Assembly (NCBI GenBank): GCA_017853815.1
Contig: JAFMIT010000015.1
Location: 1-21,741 of the forward strand
Direction of reading: 5' to 3'
DNA from: Actinomycetota bacterium
Lineage (GTDB): Bacteria > Actinomycetota > Actinomycetes > S36-B12 > UBA5976
DNA length: 21,741 nucleotides
A model generated the notes under the pieces. It saw only the letters and a list, made by a program, of their open reading frames with translations, searched no databases and was not told the origin of the DNA. This document shows, one piece after another, positions 1-7,125 of this stretch (positions are counted from its first letter, which is position 1; every line of letters begins with the position of its first letter). The position numbers were made by a program, and so were the translations under genes.

Positions 1-1064
1 CTGGCATTGAGCCGCTCGCAACTTTGTATCACTGGGACTTGCCCCAGGTGCTCCAGAACAAGGACGGCTGGGCGAATAGAGAAATCGTTGGTGAATTCAC
101 TGACTACACGCTCGCTGCCGTTGCCGCGTTCGGCGACCGCGTCAAAAGCTGGGTGACGCTCAACGAGCCTTGGGTGTTTACGTGGCTCGGCTACATGAAC
201 GGTGTGCATGCGCCGGGCGTCCAGAATCTCGATCATGCGATTGCTGCGTCACACCACACTGCGCTTGCCCACGCTGAAGCGACCCGTGCTATCCGGAGTC
301 TGTTCTCCGATGCGCGCACGGGCTTTGCTGGAAACATGACGAACTATCGAGTGGATGATCCTTCGAATCCCGAACTCGTTGAGTTGGCGGGCTTGATGGA
401 TGCGCATATCAACCGCTGGTGGGTGGATGCGGCGTTCAACGGCACCTACCCGCAGAACTTGGTCGATCTGTACGGCGAAAAGCTCGAGCGAGTCGTCCTC
501 GATGGTGACATGGACAAGCTCCAAGTCAACAATGAATTCCTCGGCATCAACTACTACTCGGATTCGTTTATCACGACACCGAAAGACACTGACCGGCCGA
601 TGCATGAGGGTGGACTGTTCCCATTCCCGCAGCGTGCTGGTGGCGAAGTACCTGAACCTCGCACCGACATGGGTTGGCCAATCACCCCACATGGTCTTGG
701 CGATTTGGCTCTTCGAATTGCCCGCGATTGGCCACAAATTCCGAGCATTTCGGTCACAGAGAACGGGGCAGCGTTCCCAGACGGTCCCGATGAGAACGGC
801 GAAGTCAATGACCACAACCGCATCGCCTACATCGAAGCCCATCTGAGTTCTCTCGGTGCAGCAATCGCCGAAGGCGCCCCAGTCCATAGCTACTACACGT
901 GGTCATTAATGGACAATTACGAATGGGCAGAGGGTTATGCCAAGCGGTTCGGCATCGTTCACGTTGATTTTGACACGCTCGTTCGCACCCCGAAGCGTTC
1001 TGCTTATACCTACAGTTCGCTAATCTCCGCGCATGGGGACTACTGGTCAAACCGCAACAGTTAG
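1..1064 (+). CDS. GH1 beta-glucosidase / beta-glycosidase, 5'-truncated by the window edge
   Basis: This is the C-terminal 353 residues of a glycoside hydrolase family 1 enzyme, which cleaves terminal beta-linked sugars from oligosaccharides or glucosides by a retaining mechanism. The reading frame is open from base 3 and already carries the GH1 strand GIEPLATLYHWDLP, so the true start lies outside the window. The TTG at 24 is an internal Leu codon, not a start. The acid/base Glu is in TLNEPW (codon 165-167) and the nucleophile Glu is in VTENGAAF (codon 759-761). The sugar-binding segment WSLMDNYEWAEGY follows near the C-terminus. GH1 proteins usually have about 450 residues, so roughly 100 are missing. 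A LacI-family gene starts 9 bases after the stop and probably belongs to the same operon. The exact substrate (cellobiose, aryl-glucoside or galactoside) cannot be read from the sequence. No signal peptide can be judged because the N-terminus is absent. Confidence 0.95.
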   Translation, partial: GIEPLATLYHWDLPQVLQNKDGWANREIVGEFTDYTLAAVAAFGDRVKSWVTLNEPWVFTWLGYMNGVHAPGVQNLDHAIAASHHTALAHAEATRAIRSLFSDARTGFAGNMTNYRVDDPSNPELVELAGLMDAHINRWWVDAAFNGTYPQNLVDLYGEKLERVVLDGDMDKLQVNNEFLGINYYSDSFITTPKDTDRPMHEGGLFPFPQRAGGEVPEPRTDMGWPITPHGLGDLALRIARDWPQIPSISVTENGAAFPDGPDENGEVNDHNRIAYIEAHLSSLGAAIAEGAPVHSYYTWSLMDNYEWAEGYAKRFGIVHVDFDTLVRTPKRSAYTYSSLISAHGDYWSNRNS

Positions 1065-1073
1065 GGCTGTGTA

Positions 1074-2084
1074 ATGGCGGCTGAGTCGAAGGCGAAGCCG
1101 ACTTACTCAGAAATTGCTGCTGCTGCTGGCGTTTCTGAAGCAACTGTTTCTCGCGTCTTGAATGGCGATGAGCGAGTCCACCCTGATCGTGCGAAGCGAG
1201 TTCGCAAAGCCGTAGAAAAGATGGGCTACAGCCGTAATCGTGCAGCTGCGGCGCTGGCGTCTGGAAAAACCGGACTTATTGCAATCGTGATTGAAGACGA
1301 CCTCGGCGTTTTTGAAGATCCTTTTTGGGCCACAGTTTCATCTGGCGTGAGCAAAGTGTTGATGGCCAACGAATTGCAGACTCTTCTCATGGTTACCCAG
1401 GCCAACAAGGTCGATGGAGCCATCGCTAGGTATCTCGACAGCGGTGAAGTGGACGGTGCGATCTTCTTCCAATTGCATCGAGACACGTTGGTCAAGAACC
1501 TCTCCAAGCACGGTCTACCTGTTGTTGTCGTGGGAGCGCCACATAAGGACAGTGGCCTCGTGTACGTCGACGTTGATCAGCGTGGCGGTGGACACATCGC
1601 GACGAACCAGCTTTTCGAAGCAGGTTGCGAGCGACTCGCCATGATTACCGGTGACGTGGGGACCACGGCTGGCCGACGACGCCTCGATGGTTTTCTCGAT
1701 GCGTGCAGCGAAGCTGAGTACCGCGCACCCAAGCAATACATTCTTAACGGTGACTTTTCGTTCGAGAGCGGCAAAGCGTTGATGTCGAAATTGTTGGCGC
1801 TCAAGATTCCGCCCGACGGCGTTTTTTGTGCCAATGACCTGATGGCCGCGGGTGCGATTGCAGCACTTGAAGAAGCAGGACTGAGTTGCCCTGACGATGT
1901 TCGTATCGTCGGATTCGATGATTCGGTGATTGCCCAGACAGTGCGTCCGCCACTGACCTCTGTTCGACAAGACATCACGGGTCTTGGTGAAACTGCGGCC
2001 TCATTGATGATCAAACTCTTGCAGGGCATCAAAGTGACCCCAGTGGTCTTGCCAACCGAGTTGGTTATTCGCGCTAGCTGCTAG
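1074..2084 (+). CDS. LacI/GalR-family transcriptional regulator
   Basis: The protein has 336 residues with the standard LacI layout. An N-terminal helix-turn-helix (about residues 10-31, with SEIAAAAGVSEATVSRVLNG) is followed by a hinge helix (NRAAAALASGKTG, about 55-67) and then a periplasmic-binding-protein-like effector domain. Late landmarks of that domain are GVFCANDLMAAGA and RIVGFDDSVIAQTVRPPLTSVRQD. Family members repress sugar-use genes and release DNA when a sugar or sugar phosphate binds. Its position 9 bases after the GH1 gene suggests that it controls that glycoside operon and itself; this is inference, because the operon promoter and operator lie upstream of the window. The ATG has only a weak AGGG upstream, consistent with translational coupling. 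Its stop overlaps the convergent acyltransferase gene by 11 bases. Confidence 0.93.
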   Translation: MAAESKAKPTYSEIAAAAGVSEATVSRVLNGDERVHPDRAKRVRKAVEKMGYSRNRAAAALASGKTGLIAIVIEDDLGVFEDPFWATVSSGVSKVLMANELQTLLMVTQANKVDGAIARYLDSGEVDGAIFFQLHRDTLVKNLSKHGLPVVVVGAPHKDSGLVYVDVDQRGGGHIATNQLFEAGCERLAMITGDVGTTAGRRRLDGFLDACSEAEYRAPKQYILNGDFSFESGKALMSKLLALKIPPDGVFCANDLMAAGAIAALEEAGLSCPDDVRIVGFDDSVIAQTVRPPLTSVRQDITGLGETAASLMIKLLQGIKVTPVVLPTELVIRASC

Positions 2085-3453
2085 CAGGATCTTCTCGCCG
2101 AGCGGGCTGACGAAGCAGCGCTAAGCCAAGCGCAACAGCGATCAAGCAACCTGAGGTGTAAATCGGAATCCCGAACGCCGAATGCATTGCAACGGGGAAT
2201 CCAGAGAATCCGCCTCCAGAGATTCCGAGCAGTCCCACCGAAAGCAACGTGCAACCAATAACTGCTCGCAGAATCGAGTGCGACACTTTATTTTTGGCAG
2301 CATCAAACCAGGCAATTTTCATGAACTCCAACGGCCAAAGAAACCGTACAACTGTGTAGACAATGGCTGCATAACAGATGGTGGCAGGCACTAGGTAAAT
2401 CCAGTACGCCCCACCGTCAGGAACGATGACGCTGTTCTCGATGCGAACCGGCAAATCAAGCCCGATGAGGTGCAGGAAAGACAACCAGGCGACGAGCAGG
2501 AACATGTGCCACAGGTACACAGTCATGGCGAGCATCGCTGCTCTAGAGGTAGCCCTGTAGCCGCGAGGCGTTGACATTCGTTGTCTCAGCCACGGTGCAA
2601 GCAGCACGAACAGTCCGAACAGCACCATCGAGTGGAATACGAGAACGATGGTGGGCGGAGCCATATTCGAAAATGCTTCAGTAGGTATCCCTACCAGCGA
2701 GGTTGGATACCAGCCCAGTATTTGAGTGATGAGAACATTTGCGCCCAGTCCTATCGCAATCAAACTCTGAGCTTGGCGGGTGGTGACTCCGCTCTGGTAC
2801 CAGTAGCCGAACTGGTGGACAAGTACCCAGGCAACGACGAGATTGAGAGTTCCTGCCGGGTCGAAAACCTGCAAACGCAGATAGTCAACAACTGCGACTA
2901 CACCGGTGAGTGCAACGATGGACTTCAAGCCCCAACGATTCCACCAGCGACTCGTTAGCGGTGTCATCGCTGTCACTGCAATGTAGACCGAGAGAAACCA
3001 CAGTGGACCAGTAATGCCAGTGCACAGCGGATCAGTGATTTCTTGATCGACGACGACTGTGATGACGCTGAAGACCACCGCCATGGTCAGCAAGTAAACC
3101 GCCGTCGGCTTCATTAATCGCCTTACGCGCTGCCACAGCCATTCGTTGTAGTGACCTTGAGCGCGAGCAAAGCTTCCGATGTTGACGGCGCCGCCCGCAA
3201 CGAAGAACAAAGGCATGACTTGCAAAATCCACGTGACGTATGGCCAGGGTCTTCCCGACGAGAGAGTGTTTCCACCAGCGGGGATGTCGCCATCCCAGAA
3301 AAGGATTTGCATGATGAAATGTCCGAACACCACCACGAATAGCGACCATGAGCGAACAGCATCGAGTGCCAGGTCCCTCTGCGAGCTGGCTGGAATGTCG
3401 CCTGTCGCGGGGAACGCTGGGAAGAAGCCCCGGCGATTGTTTCTTACGTTCAC
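2074..3453 (-). CDS. Acyltransferase family 3 (OafA/WecH-like) integral membrane protein
   Basis: The protein has 459 residues with about ten hydrophobic helices. The family-3 signature is at the N-terminus: RDLALDAVRSWSLFVVVFGH, where the Arg and the final His (about residue 45) match the conserved residues needed for acyl transfer. Such enzymes O- or N-acylate sugars, lipids or peptides at the cytoplasmic membrane. I chose the GTG at 3451-3453. The frame stays open upstream to 3732, but that extension runs through the tRNA-Arg gene and yields the false peptide VAQRIEQPVSTRSAEGSSP, a known artefact of translating tRNA. A GGGGG run lies 4 bases before the GTG. No polysaccharide or lipid cluster is adjacent, so the acceptor is unknown. 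The family call is firm; the substrate is not known. Confidence 0.85.
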   Translation of the reverse strand: MNVRNNRRGFFPAFPATGDIPASSQRDLALDAVRSWSLFVVVFGHFIMQILFWDGDIPAGGNTLSSGRPWPYVTWILQVMPLFFVAGGAVNIGSFARAQGHYNEWLWQRVRRLMKPTAVYLLTMAVVFSVITVVVDQEITDPLCTGITGPLWFLSVYIAVTAMTPLTSRWWNRWGLKSIVALTGVVAVVDYLRLQVFDPAGTLNLVVAWVLVHQFGYWYQSGVTTRQAQSLIAIGLGANVLITQILGWYPTSLVGIPTEAFSNMAPPTIVLVFHSMVLFGLFVLLAPWLRQRMSTPRGYRATSRAAMLAMTVYLWHMFLLVAWLSFLHLIGLDLPVRIENSVIVPDGGAYWIYLVPATICYAAIVYTVVRFLWPLEFMKIAWFDAAKNKVSHSILRAVIGCTLLSVGLLGISGGGFSGFPVAMHSAFGIPIYTSGCLIAVALGLALLRQPARREDPASS

Positions 3454-3530
3454 GATGCCCCCAAAGTCCCGAGTCGATGGCGGAAATTTACCTGACGAGC
3501 AGGCGTAAACGGTGGGGAATTGGGAATTGT

Positions 3531-3606
3531 TGGCGCGCCTGGAAGGACTCGAACCCTCAGCCGACCGGGTAGAAACCGGTTGCTCTATCCGTTGAGCTAC
3601 AGGCGC
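3531..3606 (-). tRNA. tRNA-Arg (anticodon TCT)
   Basis: The gene folds as a complete 76-nt cloverleaf on the minus strand. The acceptor stem is GCGCCTG/CAGGCGC, the D arm is GCTC-AACGGATA-GAGC, the anticodon arm is ACCGG-TTTCTAC-CCGGT, and the T arm is GAGGG-TTCGAGT-CCTTC. The discriminator is G and the 3' CCA is encoded (3531-3533 on the plus strand reads tgg). The anticodon TCT reads AGA (and AGG) arginine codons. It lies 77 bases upstream of the acyltransferase on the same strand. No clear terminator was seen between them. Confidence 0.97.
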
Positions 3607-3638
3607 CTGAGTGGCAAATGTTCGCAGATTTCGCGTTG

Positions 3639-3676
3639 ATATCCACAACGGGGTCTTTGGGTTAGGTCTATCCACA
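3639..3676 (+). promoter_or_regulatory. Pair of near-consensus DnaA boxes upstream of ssb
   Basis: Two 9-mers, ATATCCACA (3639-3647) and CTATCCACA (3668-3676), each match the DnaA box TTATCCACA at 8 of 9 positions. They are in the same orientation and 29 bases apart start to start, within the 142-bp spacer between the divergent tRNA-Arg and ssb genes. DnaA binds such boxes as a transcription factor as well as at oriC. The match is seen directly; binding is inferred. Confidence 0.5.
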
Positions 3677-3748
3677 GTTCTCAGAAATGCCTTTTTCTTC
3701 AGTTTTCGAGGAGCCATGCTCGGGTCACTCAATACTTAAGGAGAAAAC

Positions 3749-4270
3749 ATGAGTGAGATTCCAACGACCATTGTTGGCAATGTGGTCTCTGATGTCAGAT
3801 CTATTAGCACTCGCAGTGGTGCGACCCTCTCGAGCTTTCGCCTCGCGGCGAATAATCGAAGATTCAATCGAACAACAAACACCTGGGTCGACCTTGATAC
3901 GACGTATGTCACGGTAAATTGCTGGCGACTGCTAGCAGACCATGTGCTGGTGAGTTTGCGCCGCGGCGACCCAGTGCTCGTGATCGGCCGCCTGCGAGTA
4001 CGCGAGTGGTCGAATGAGGATAAGAGTGGTGTTGTCGTCGAAATTGAGGCAACGTCAGTAGGGCATGACCTCACTCGGGGGACATCAACCTTCAGCCGCT
4101 ATCGACGCGAGCAGACTGATGAAGAAGAGGAACTGTCGGCCATCGATCCATGGACTCAAGAAAATGCCGAGCGATTAGTGGACTTGGCTGCGGCGGCAGG
4201 AGTTTCAGTGGCTGCGATGGACGGTGAGCTTTTTGACGCGAGTGCTGACATCGAACGCAAGAGCGCATGA
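3749..4270 (+). CDS. Single-stranded DNA-binding protein paralogue (SsbB-like)
   Basis: The protein has 173 residues and an N-terminal OB fold (about residues 1-110): TTIVGNVVSDVRS, SSFRLAANNRRF, YVTVNCWRLLADHV, GDPVLVIGRLRVREW. These proteins bind single-stranded DNA during replication, repair or recombination. The C-terminus ends ...FDASADIERKSA and lacks the acidic tip ending in Pro-Phe that the housekeeping SSB uses to recruit partners. Together with its location beside ettA, as for Rv2478c in M. tuberculosis (from memory), this suggests the second, non-essential type of SSB. The start is set by a strong AAGGAG at 3738-3743, 5 bases before the ATG. Two DnaA boxes lie upstream. The ettA gene follows after 24 bases. 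Confidence 0.88.
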   Translation: MSEIPTTIVGNVVSDVRSISTRSGATLSSFRLAANNRRFNRTTNTWVDLDTTYVTVNCWRLLADHVLVSLRRGDPVLVIGRLRVREWSNEDKSGVVVEIEATSVGHDLTRGTSTFSRYRREQTDEEEELSAIDPWTQENAERLVDLAAAAGVSVAAMDGELFDASADIERKSA

Positions 4271-4274
4271 TTTT

Positions 4275-4292
4275 GGCGGGTACGCTTCCGCC
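4275..4292 (+). other. Small inverted repeat in the ssb-ettA spacer, next to the ettA start
   Basis: GGCGG (4275-4279) pairs with CCGCC (4288-4292) across an 8-base loop, ending 2 bases before the ettA ATG. No Shine-Dalgarno sequence lies at a normal distance; the only purine-rich segment is the left arm itself. This might influence ettA initiation, or a 5-bp repeat may simply be chance. Confidence 0.35.
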
Positions 4293-4294
4293 TC

Positions 4295-5989
4295 ATGGCT
4301 GAATTCATTTACACCCTTCGCAAAGCACGTAAAGCTCACGGCGACAAAGTCATTCTTGACGATGTGACCCTTTCGTTCCTGCCTGGCGCAAAGATTGGCG
4401 TGGTTGGTCCTAACGGTGCCGGTAAGTCAACGCTGCTCAAGATCATGGCGGGTGTCGAGAAAGTCTCGAATGGTGACGCCGACCTGAGCGCTGGCTACAC
4501 CGTCGGCATGCTCGCCCAAGAGCCGAACCTCGATCCAACAAAGACCGTACTCGAAAACGTCCAAGAGGGTGTTGCTGAAACCAAGGCAATGCTCGATCGG
4601 TACAACGAGATCTCTGCTGAGATGGCGAATCCAGACGCTGACTACGACAAGCTGCTCGAAGAAATGGGCAAACTCCAAGAAAAAATCGACCACCTCAACG
4701 CCTGGGATCTTGATGCCCAGCTAGAGATGGCAATGGATGCGCTGCGCTGTCCCGCGCCGGATGCTGACGTAACGGTTCTTTCTGGTGGCGAGCGCCGACG
4801 TGTGGCATTGTGCCGGCTGTTGCTGCAACAGCCTGACTTGCTGCTACTCGATGAGCCCACCAACCACCTGGATGCCGAGAGTGTGCAGTGGTTGGAGCAA
4901 CATCTAGAAAAGTACCCAGGCACGATTGTTGCGATTACCCACGATAGGTACTTCCTCGACAACGTTGCACAGTGGATTCTCGAACTCGACCGTGGTCGCT
5001 GCTACCCATACGAAGGCAACTACTCGACCTACCTCGAAGCGAAGCAGGCTCGTCTCAAGGTCGAAGGCCAGAAGGATGCGAAGCTGCGCAAGCGGTTGAG
5101 TGATGAACTCGAGTGGGTGCGATCTTCAGCCAAGGCTCGTCAGACCAAGAGCAAGGCACGTCTTGACCGATACGAAGAGATGGCGGCTGAGGCCGAGAAG
5201 ACGCGCAAGATGGACTTTGATGAAATTCAGATTCCACCTGGCCCTCGGCTTGGTGCAGTCGTTGTCGAAGTCAATGACATGTCAAAAGGTTTCGACGATC
5301 GCGTTCTGATTGATCACCTGTCTTTCACTCTCCCTCGCAACGGCATCGTCGGTGTTATCGGACCCAACGGCGTTGGCAAGACGACGCTCTTCCGCATGAT
5401 TGTCACGGCAGCAGGCGCCGCGCTCGCAGAAGATTCGGAAGCGCCCGACTCTGGCTCGATCCGTGTGGGTGAAACCGTCAAGCTGTCCTACGTGGATCAA
5501 GGTCGTTCTGGTCTTGAGGCCACAAAATCTGTGTGGGAAGTGATTTCAGACGGTCTCGACTGGATCAAGGTTGGAAACGTCGAAATGCCATCGCGTGCTT
5601 ACATCGGCGCCTTTGGATTCAAAGGTCCTGACCAGCAAAAGCCGACGGGTGTGCTGTCTGGTGGAGAACGAAACCGCCTGAATTTGGCGCTCACTTTGAA
5701 GCAAGGTGGAAATCTCTTGCTTCTCGACGAACCGACGAACGACCTTGATGTCGAGACACTGAGTTCCCTTGAGAATGCACTTTTGGAATTTCCAGGCTGT
5801 GCTGTGATTACATCGCACGACCGCTGGTTCCTCGATCGCATCGCCACTCACATCTTGGCGTACGAAGGGGACAGTCAGTGGTTCTGGTTTGAAGGAAACT
5901 TCGAGTCCTACGAGAAGAACAAGATTGAGCGGCTGGGTGCGGACGCGGCTCGTCCTCATCGTGCGACATACCGCAAACTGACGCGCTAA
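4295..5989 (+). CDS. ettA: EttA, energy-dependent translational throttle ABC-F ATPase
   Basis: The protein has 564 residues (E. coli EttA has about 555) and carries two ATP-binding cassettes with no membrane segments. Cassette 1 has Walker A GPNGAGKS (38-45), signature LSGGERRR (162-169) and Walker B LLLLDEPTNHLD (about 182-193). The interdomain linker, charged and helical (about 245-310), carries the RSSAKARQTKSKARLDRY segment typical of ABC-F proteins. Cassette 2 has GPNGVGKT (356-363), LSGGERNR (454-461) and LLLLDEPTNDLD. The N-terminus MAEFIYTLRK matches EttA, supporting the start. An insertion between the arms of cassette 1 (about 85-135) fits the EttA arm that contacts L1 and the tRNA. 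EttA binds the ribosomal E site and gates entry into elongation according to the ADP/ATP ratio. Its stop codon overlaps the next gene by one base (TAATG), so the two are coupled. Confidence 0.96.
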   Translation: MAEFIYTLRKARKAHGDKVILDDVTLSFLPGAKIGVVGPNGAGKSTLLKIMAGVEKVSNGDADLSAGYTVGMLAQEPNLDPTKTVLENVQEGVAETKAMLDRYNEISAEMANPDADYDKLLEEMGKLQEKIDHLNAWDLDAQLEMAMDALRCPAPDADVTVLSGGERRRVALCRLLLQQPDLLLLDEPTNHLDAESVQWLEQHLEKYPGTIVAITHDRYFLDNVAQWILELDRGRCYPYEGNYSTYLEAKQARLKVEGQKDAKLRKRLSDELEWVRSSAKARQTKSKARLDRYEEMAAEAEKTRKMDFDEIQIPPGPRLGAVVVEVNDMSKGFDDRVLIDHLSFTLPRNGIVGVIGPNGVGKTTLFRMIVTAAGAALAEDSEAPDSGSIRVGETVKLSYVDQGRSGLEATKSVWEVISDGLDWIKVGNVEMPSRAYIGAFGFKGPDQQKPTGVLSGGERNRLNLALTLKQGGNLLLLDEPTNDLDVETLSSLENALLEFPGCAVITSHDRWFLDRIATHILAYEGDSQWFWFEGNFESYEKNKIERLGADAARPHRATYRKLTR

Positions 5990-6402
5990 TGCCTGCATTC
6001 GAACATACGGTCCAGCTGCGCTGGGGTGATTTTGATGCACTCCAGCATGTGAACAACGTTCGGTATTTCGACTTTATGCAAGACGCTCGTGTTGGACTCG
6101 TGTCAGCAACCGGGATTCCGCGGAGCGAACTTGCAGTTGTGGGGCACTTTGTCGCGCACAACGAGATTGACTACATAGCGCCCATTGCTATGGATCAGTC
6201 AAGCATCACCGTGAGATTGTGGATTGCAGCGGTGAAGGGCGCCTCGTATGAGCTTGGTTATGAGTTCATCGACGCGGCCGGCACTATCTATGCCAAGGCT
6301 CGCACCGTCATGGTCACCGTGTTGATGGAAACTCAGACCGTGATCCGCATTCCTGATGATTTACGAGACGCGTTCACGAACTTCACGCTCACCGAGGGTT
6401 AG
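5989..6402 (+). CDS. Hotdog-fold acyl-CoA thioesterase (4HBT / YbgC family)
   Basis: The protein has 137 residues, a single hotdog domain and the usual length for the family. The N-terminal active-site segment is QLRWGDFDALQHVNNVRYFD; Asp16, the second Asp of GDFD, aligns with the catalytic Asp of 4-hydroxybenzoyl-CoA thioesterases. The HVNN element is typical of the FadM/YbgC branch. It would hydrolyse acyl-CoA thioesters in the cytoplasm; the chain length cannot be predicted. The ATG overlaps the ettA stop (TAATG), implying translational coupling. The same ettA-thioesterase neighbourhood occurs in mycobacteria (Rv2477c, Rv2475c, from memory), so the association is old, although its reason is not known. 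Confidence 0.9.
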   Translation: MPAFEHTVQLRWGDFDALQHVNNVRYFDFMQDARVGLVSATGIPRSELAVVGHFVAHNEIDYIAPIAMDQSSITVRLWIAAVKGASYELGYEFIDAAGTIYAKARTVMVTVLMETQTVIRIPDDLRDAFTNFTLTEG

Positions 6403-6415
6403 GCGTTCGCTCCTT

Positions 6416-6450
6416 TTGCGGTGTCTCTCTGACAGGGCGACAATTCGCCC
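6416..6450 (+). promoter_or_regulatory. Candidate leaderless promoter with an overlapping inverted repeat
   Basis: TTGCGG (6416-6421), a 17-base spacer and GACAAT (6439-6444) resemble a sigma-70-type promoter. The -10 element ends exactly 6 bases before the ATG at 6451, so transcription would start at or next to the start codon. No Shine-Dalgarno sequence is present. A 6-bp inverted repeat, GGGCGA/TCGCCC (6435-6440 and 6445-6450), spans the -10 and abuts the ATG; it may be an operator or an RNA hairpin. Confidence 0.42.
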
Positions 6451-7122
6451 ATGTCGTTTAGGTCGCCCATCGTGCTCAAGTATCAAGAAGCCGTGCACGT
6501 GGCGTCGTTCCTTCGCCGAATCGCCTCATGGGACCCGGCTGGACTGGTTCGAATCCAAACGAAAGCTGGGGTGGCTGGCCTTTGGGCGACGACCCCGATG
6601 GGCTGCCTCGCCTTCATCGCCGTCCCGCTAGGCGAAATCCCTGATCTTGCGCTTGACACAGTTGTGTCCGCAGGCCGAATGAGAGACATTCTTGGTGATC
6701 TCTCGACTGCGACGGAAAGCAACAAAGAGGCCGCTTATCCGCTGCCAGACGACCTGCCGCTGACGCCGCAGTTGCGAGACTTACCACCGCAGGGATCTTG
6801 GGTGCCTTCAGAGCGCATTGCTGCGAGTGCGGCGGCTGACCTCGTCGATGCGGCAATCTCGGACTACCACAAGCAAGTCGAGCAGTTCCCGAGTGCGGAC
6901 CGAAAGTTTCTTGATCACATGGCCGAAGGAATCTGGTCACGGCCGGGAATCGCCGCCTTCCCGCTAAAGGCATTGCATGCGGCACGTTCGCTTGGTTTCT
7001 TAAGTCACGCAAATGCCCGGGTCGAGTTTTCGACTTTGAGCGGGTGGAAGCGACTTGTGACGCCAGCGGGTCAGGTGTTCGTCAACACGAACCAGGCACG
7101 GCCAAAACTCCGCGTTATCTAG
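6451..7122 (+). CDS. Conserved actinobacterial protein of unknown function
   Basis: The protein has 223 residues, is soluble, and has no signal peptide or clear membrane helix. I do not recognise a catalytic motif. The N-terminal part (about 1-85) looks like an alpha/beta unit, with the strands GLVRIQTKAGVAGLW and GCLAFIAVPL. The middle (about 90-120) is Pro-rich (PLPDDLPLTPQLRDLPPQG) and probably a loop. The C-terminal part (about 125-223) is helical and ends with two likely strands, WKRLVTPAGQVFVNTN. It occupies the place of Rv2474c in the mycobacterial cluster (from memory), next to the ettA and thioesterase genes. It starts 48 bases after the thioesterase and ends 3 bases from the convergent MFS gene. 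The start fits a leaderless promoter directly upstream. Confidence 0.75.
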   Translation: MSFRSPIVLKYQEAVHVASFLRRIASWDPAGLVRIQTKAGVAGLWATTPMGCLAFIAVPLGEIPDLALDTVVSAGRMRDILGDLSTATESNKEAAYPLPDDLPLTPQLRDLPPQGSWVPSERIAASAAADLVDAAISDYHKQVEQFPSADRKFLDHMAEGIWSRPGIAAFPLKALHAARSLGFLSHANARVEFSTLSGWKRLVTPAGQVFVNTNQARPKLRVI

Positions 7123-7125
7123 CCG

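Noticed and set aside
24..1064. GH1 gene as a naturally truncated gene starting at TTG 24
   Set aside because: The frame continues upstream to the window edge with conserved GH1 residues, so the truncation is due to the window.
1531..1544. TGGGAGCGCC resembling the left part of the CebR operator TGGGAGCGCTCCCA
   Set aside because: Only 10 of 14 positions match, the right half-site is broken, and it lies inside the lacI coding region where the codons explain it (VVVGAPH).
1515..2032. Two long minus-strand reading frames inside lacI
   Set aside because: They are antisense to a clear family protein, have low-complexity translations and show no recognisable domain or ribosome binding site.
3639..3676. 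DnaA boxes as a replication origin
   Set aside because: Only two boxes, no AT-rich unwinding region, and no dnaA, dnaN or gyrB nearby; a regulatory role is more economical.
5546..6161. Minus-strand reading frames opposite the end of ettA and the thioesterase gene
   Set aside because: Antisense to well-supported genes, with no domain similarity.
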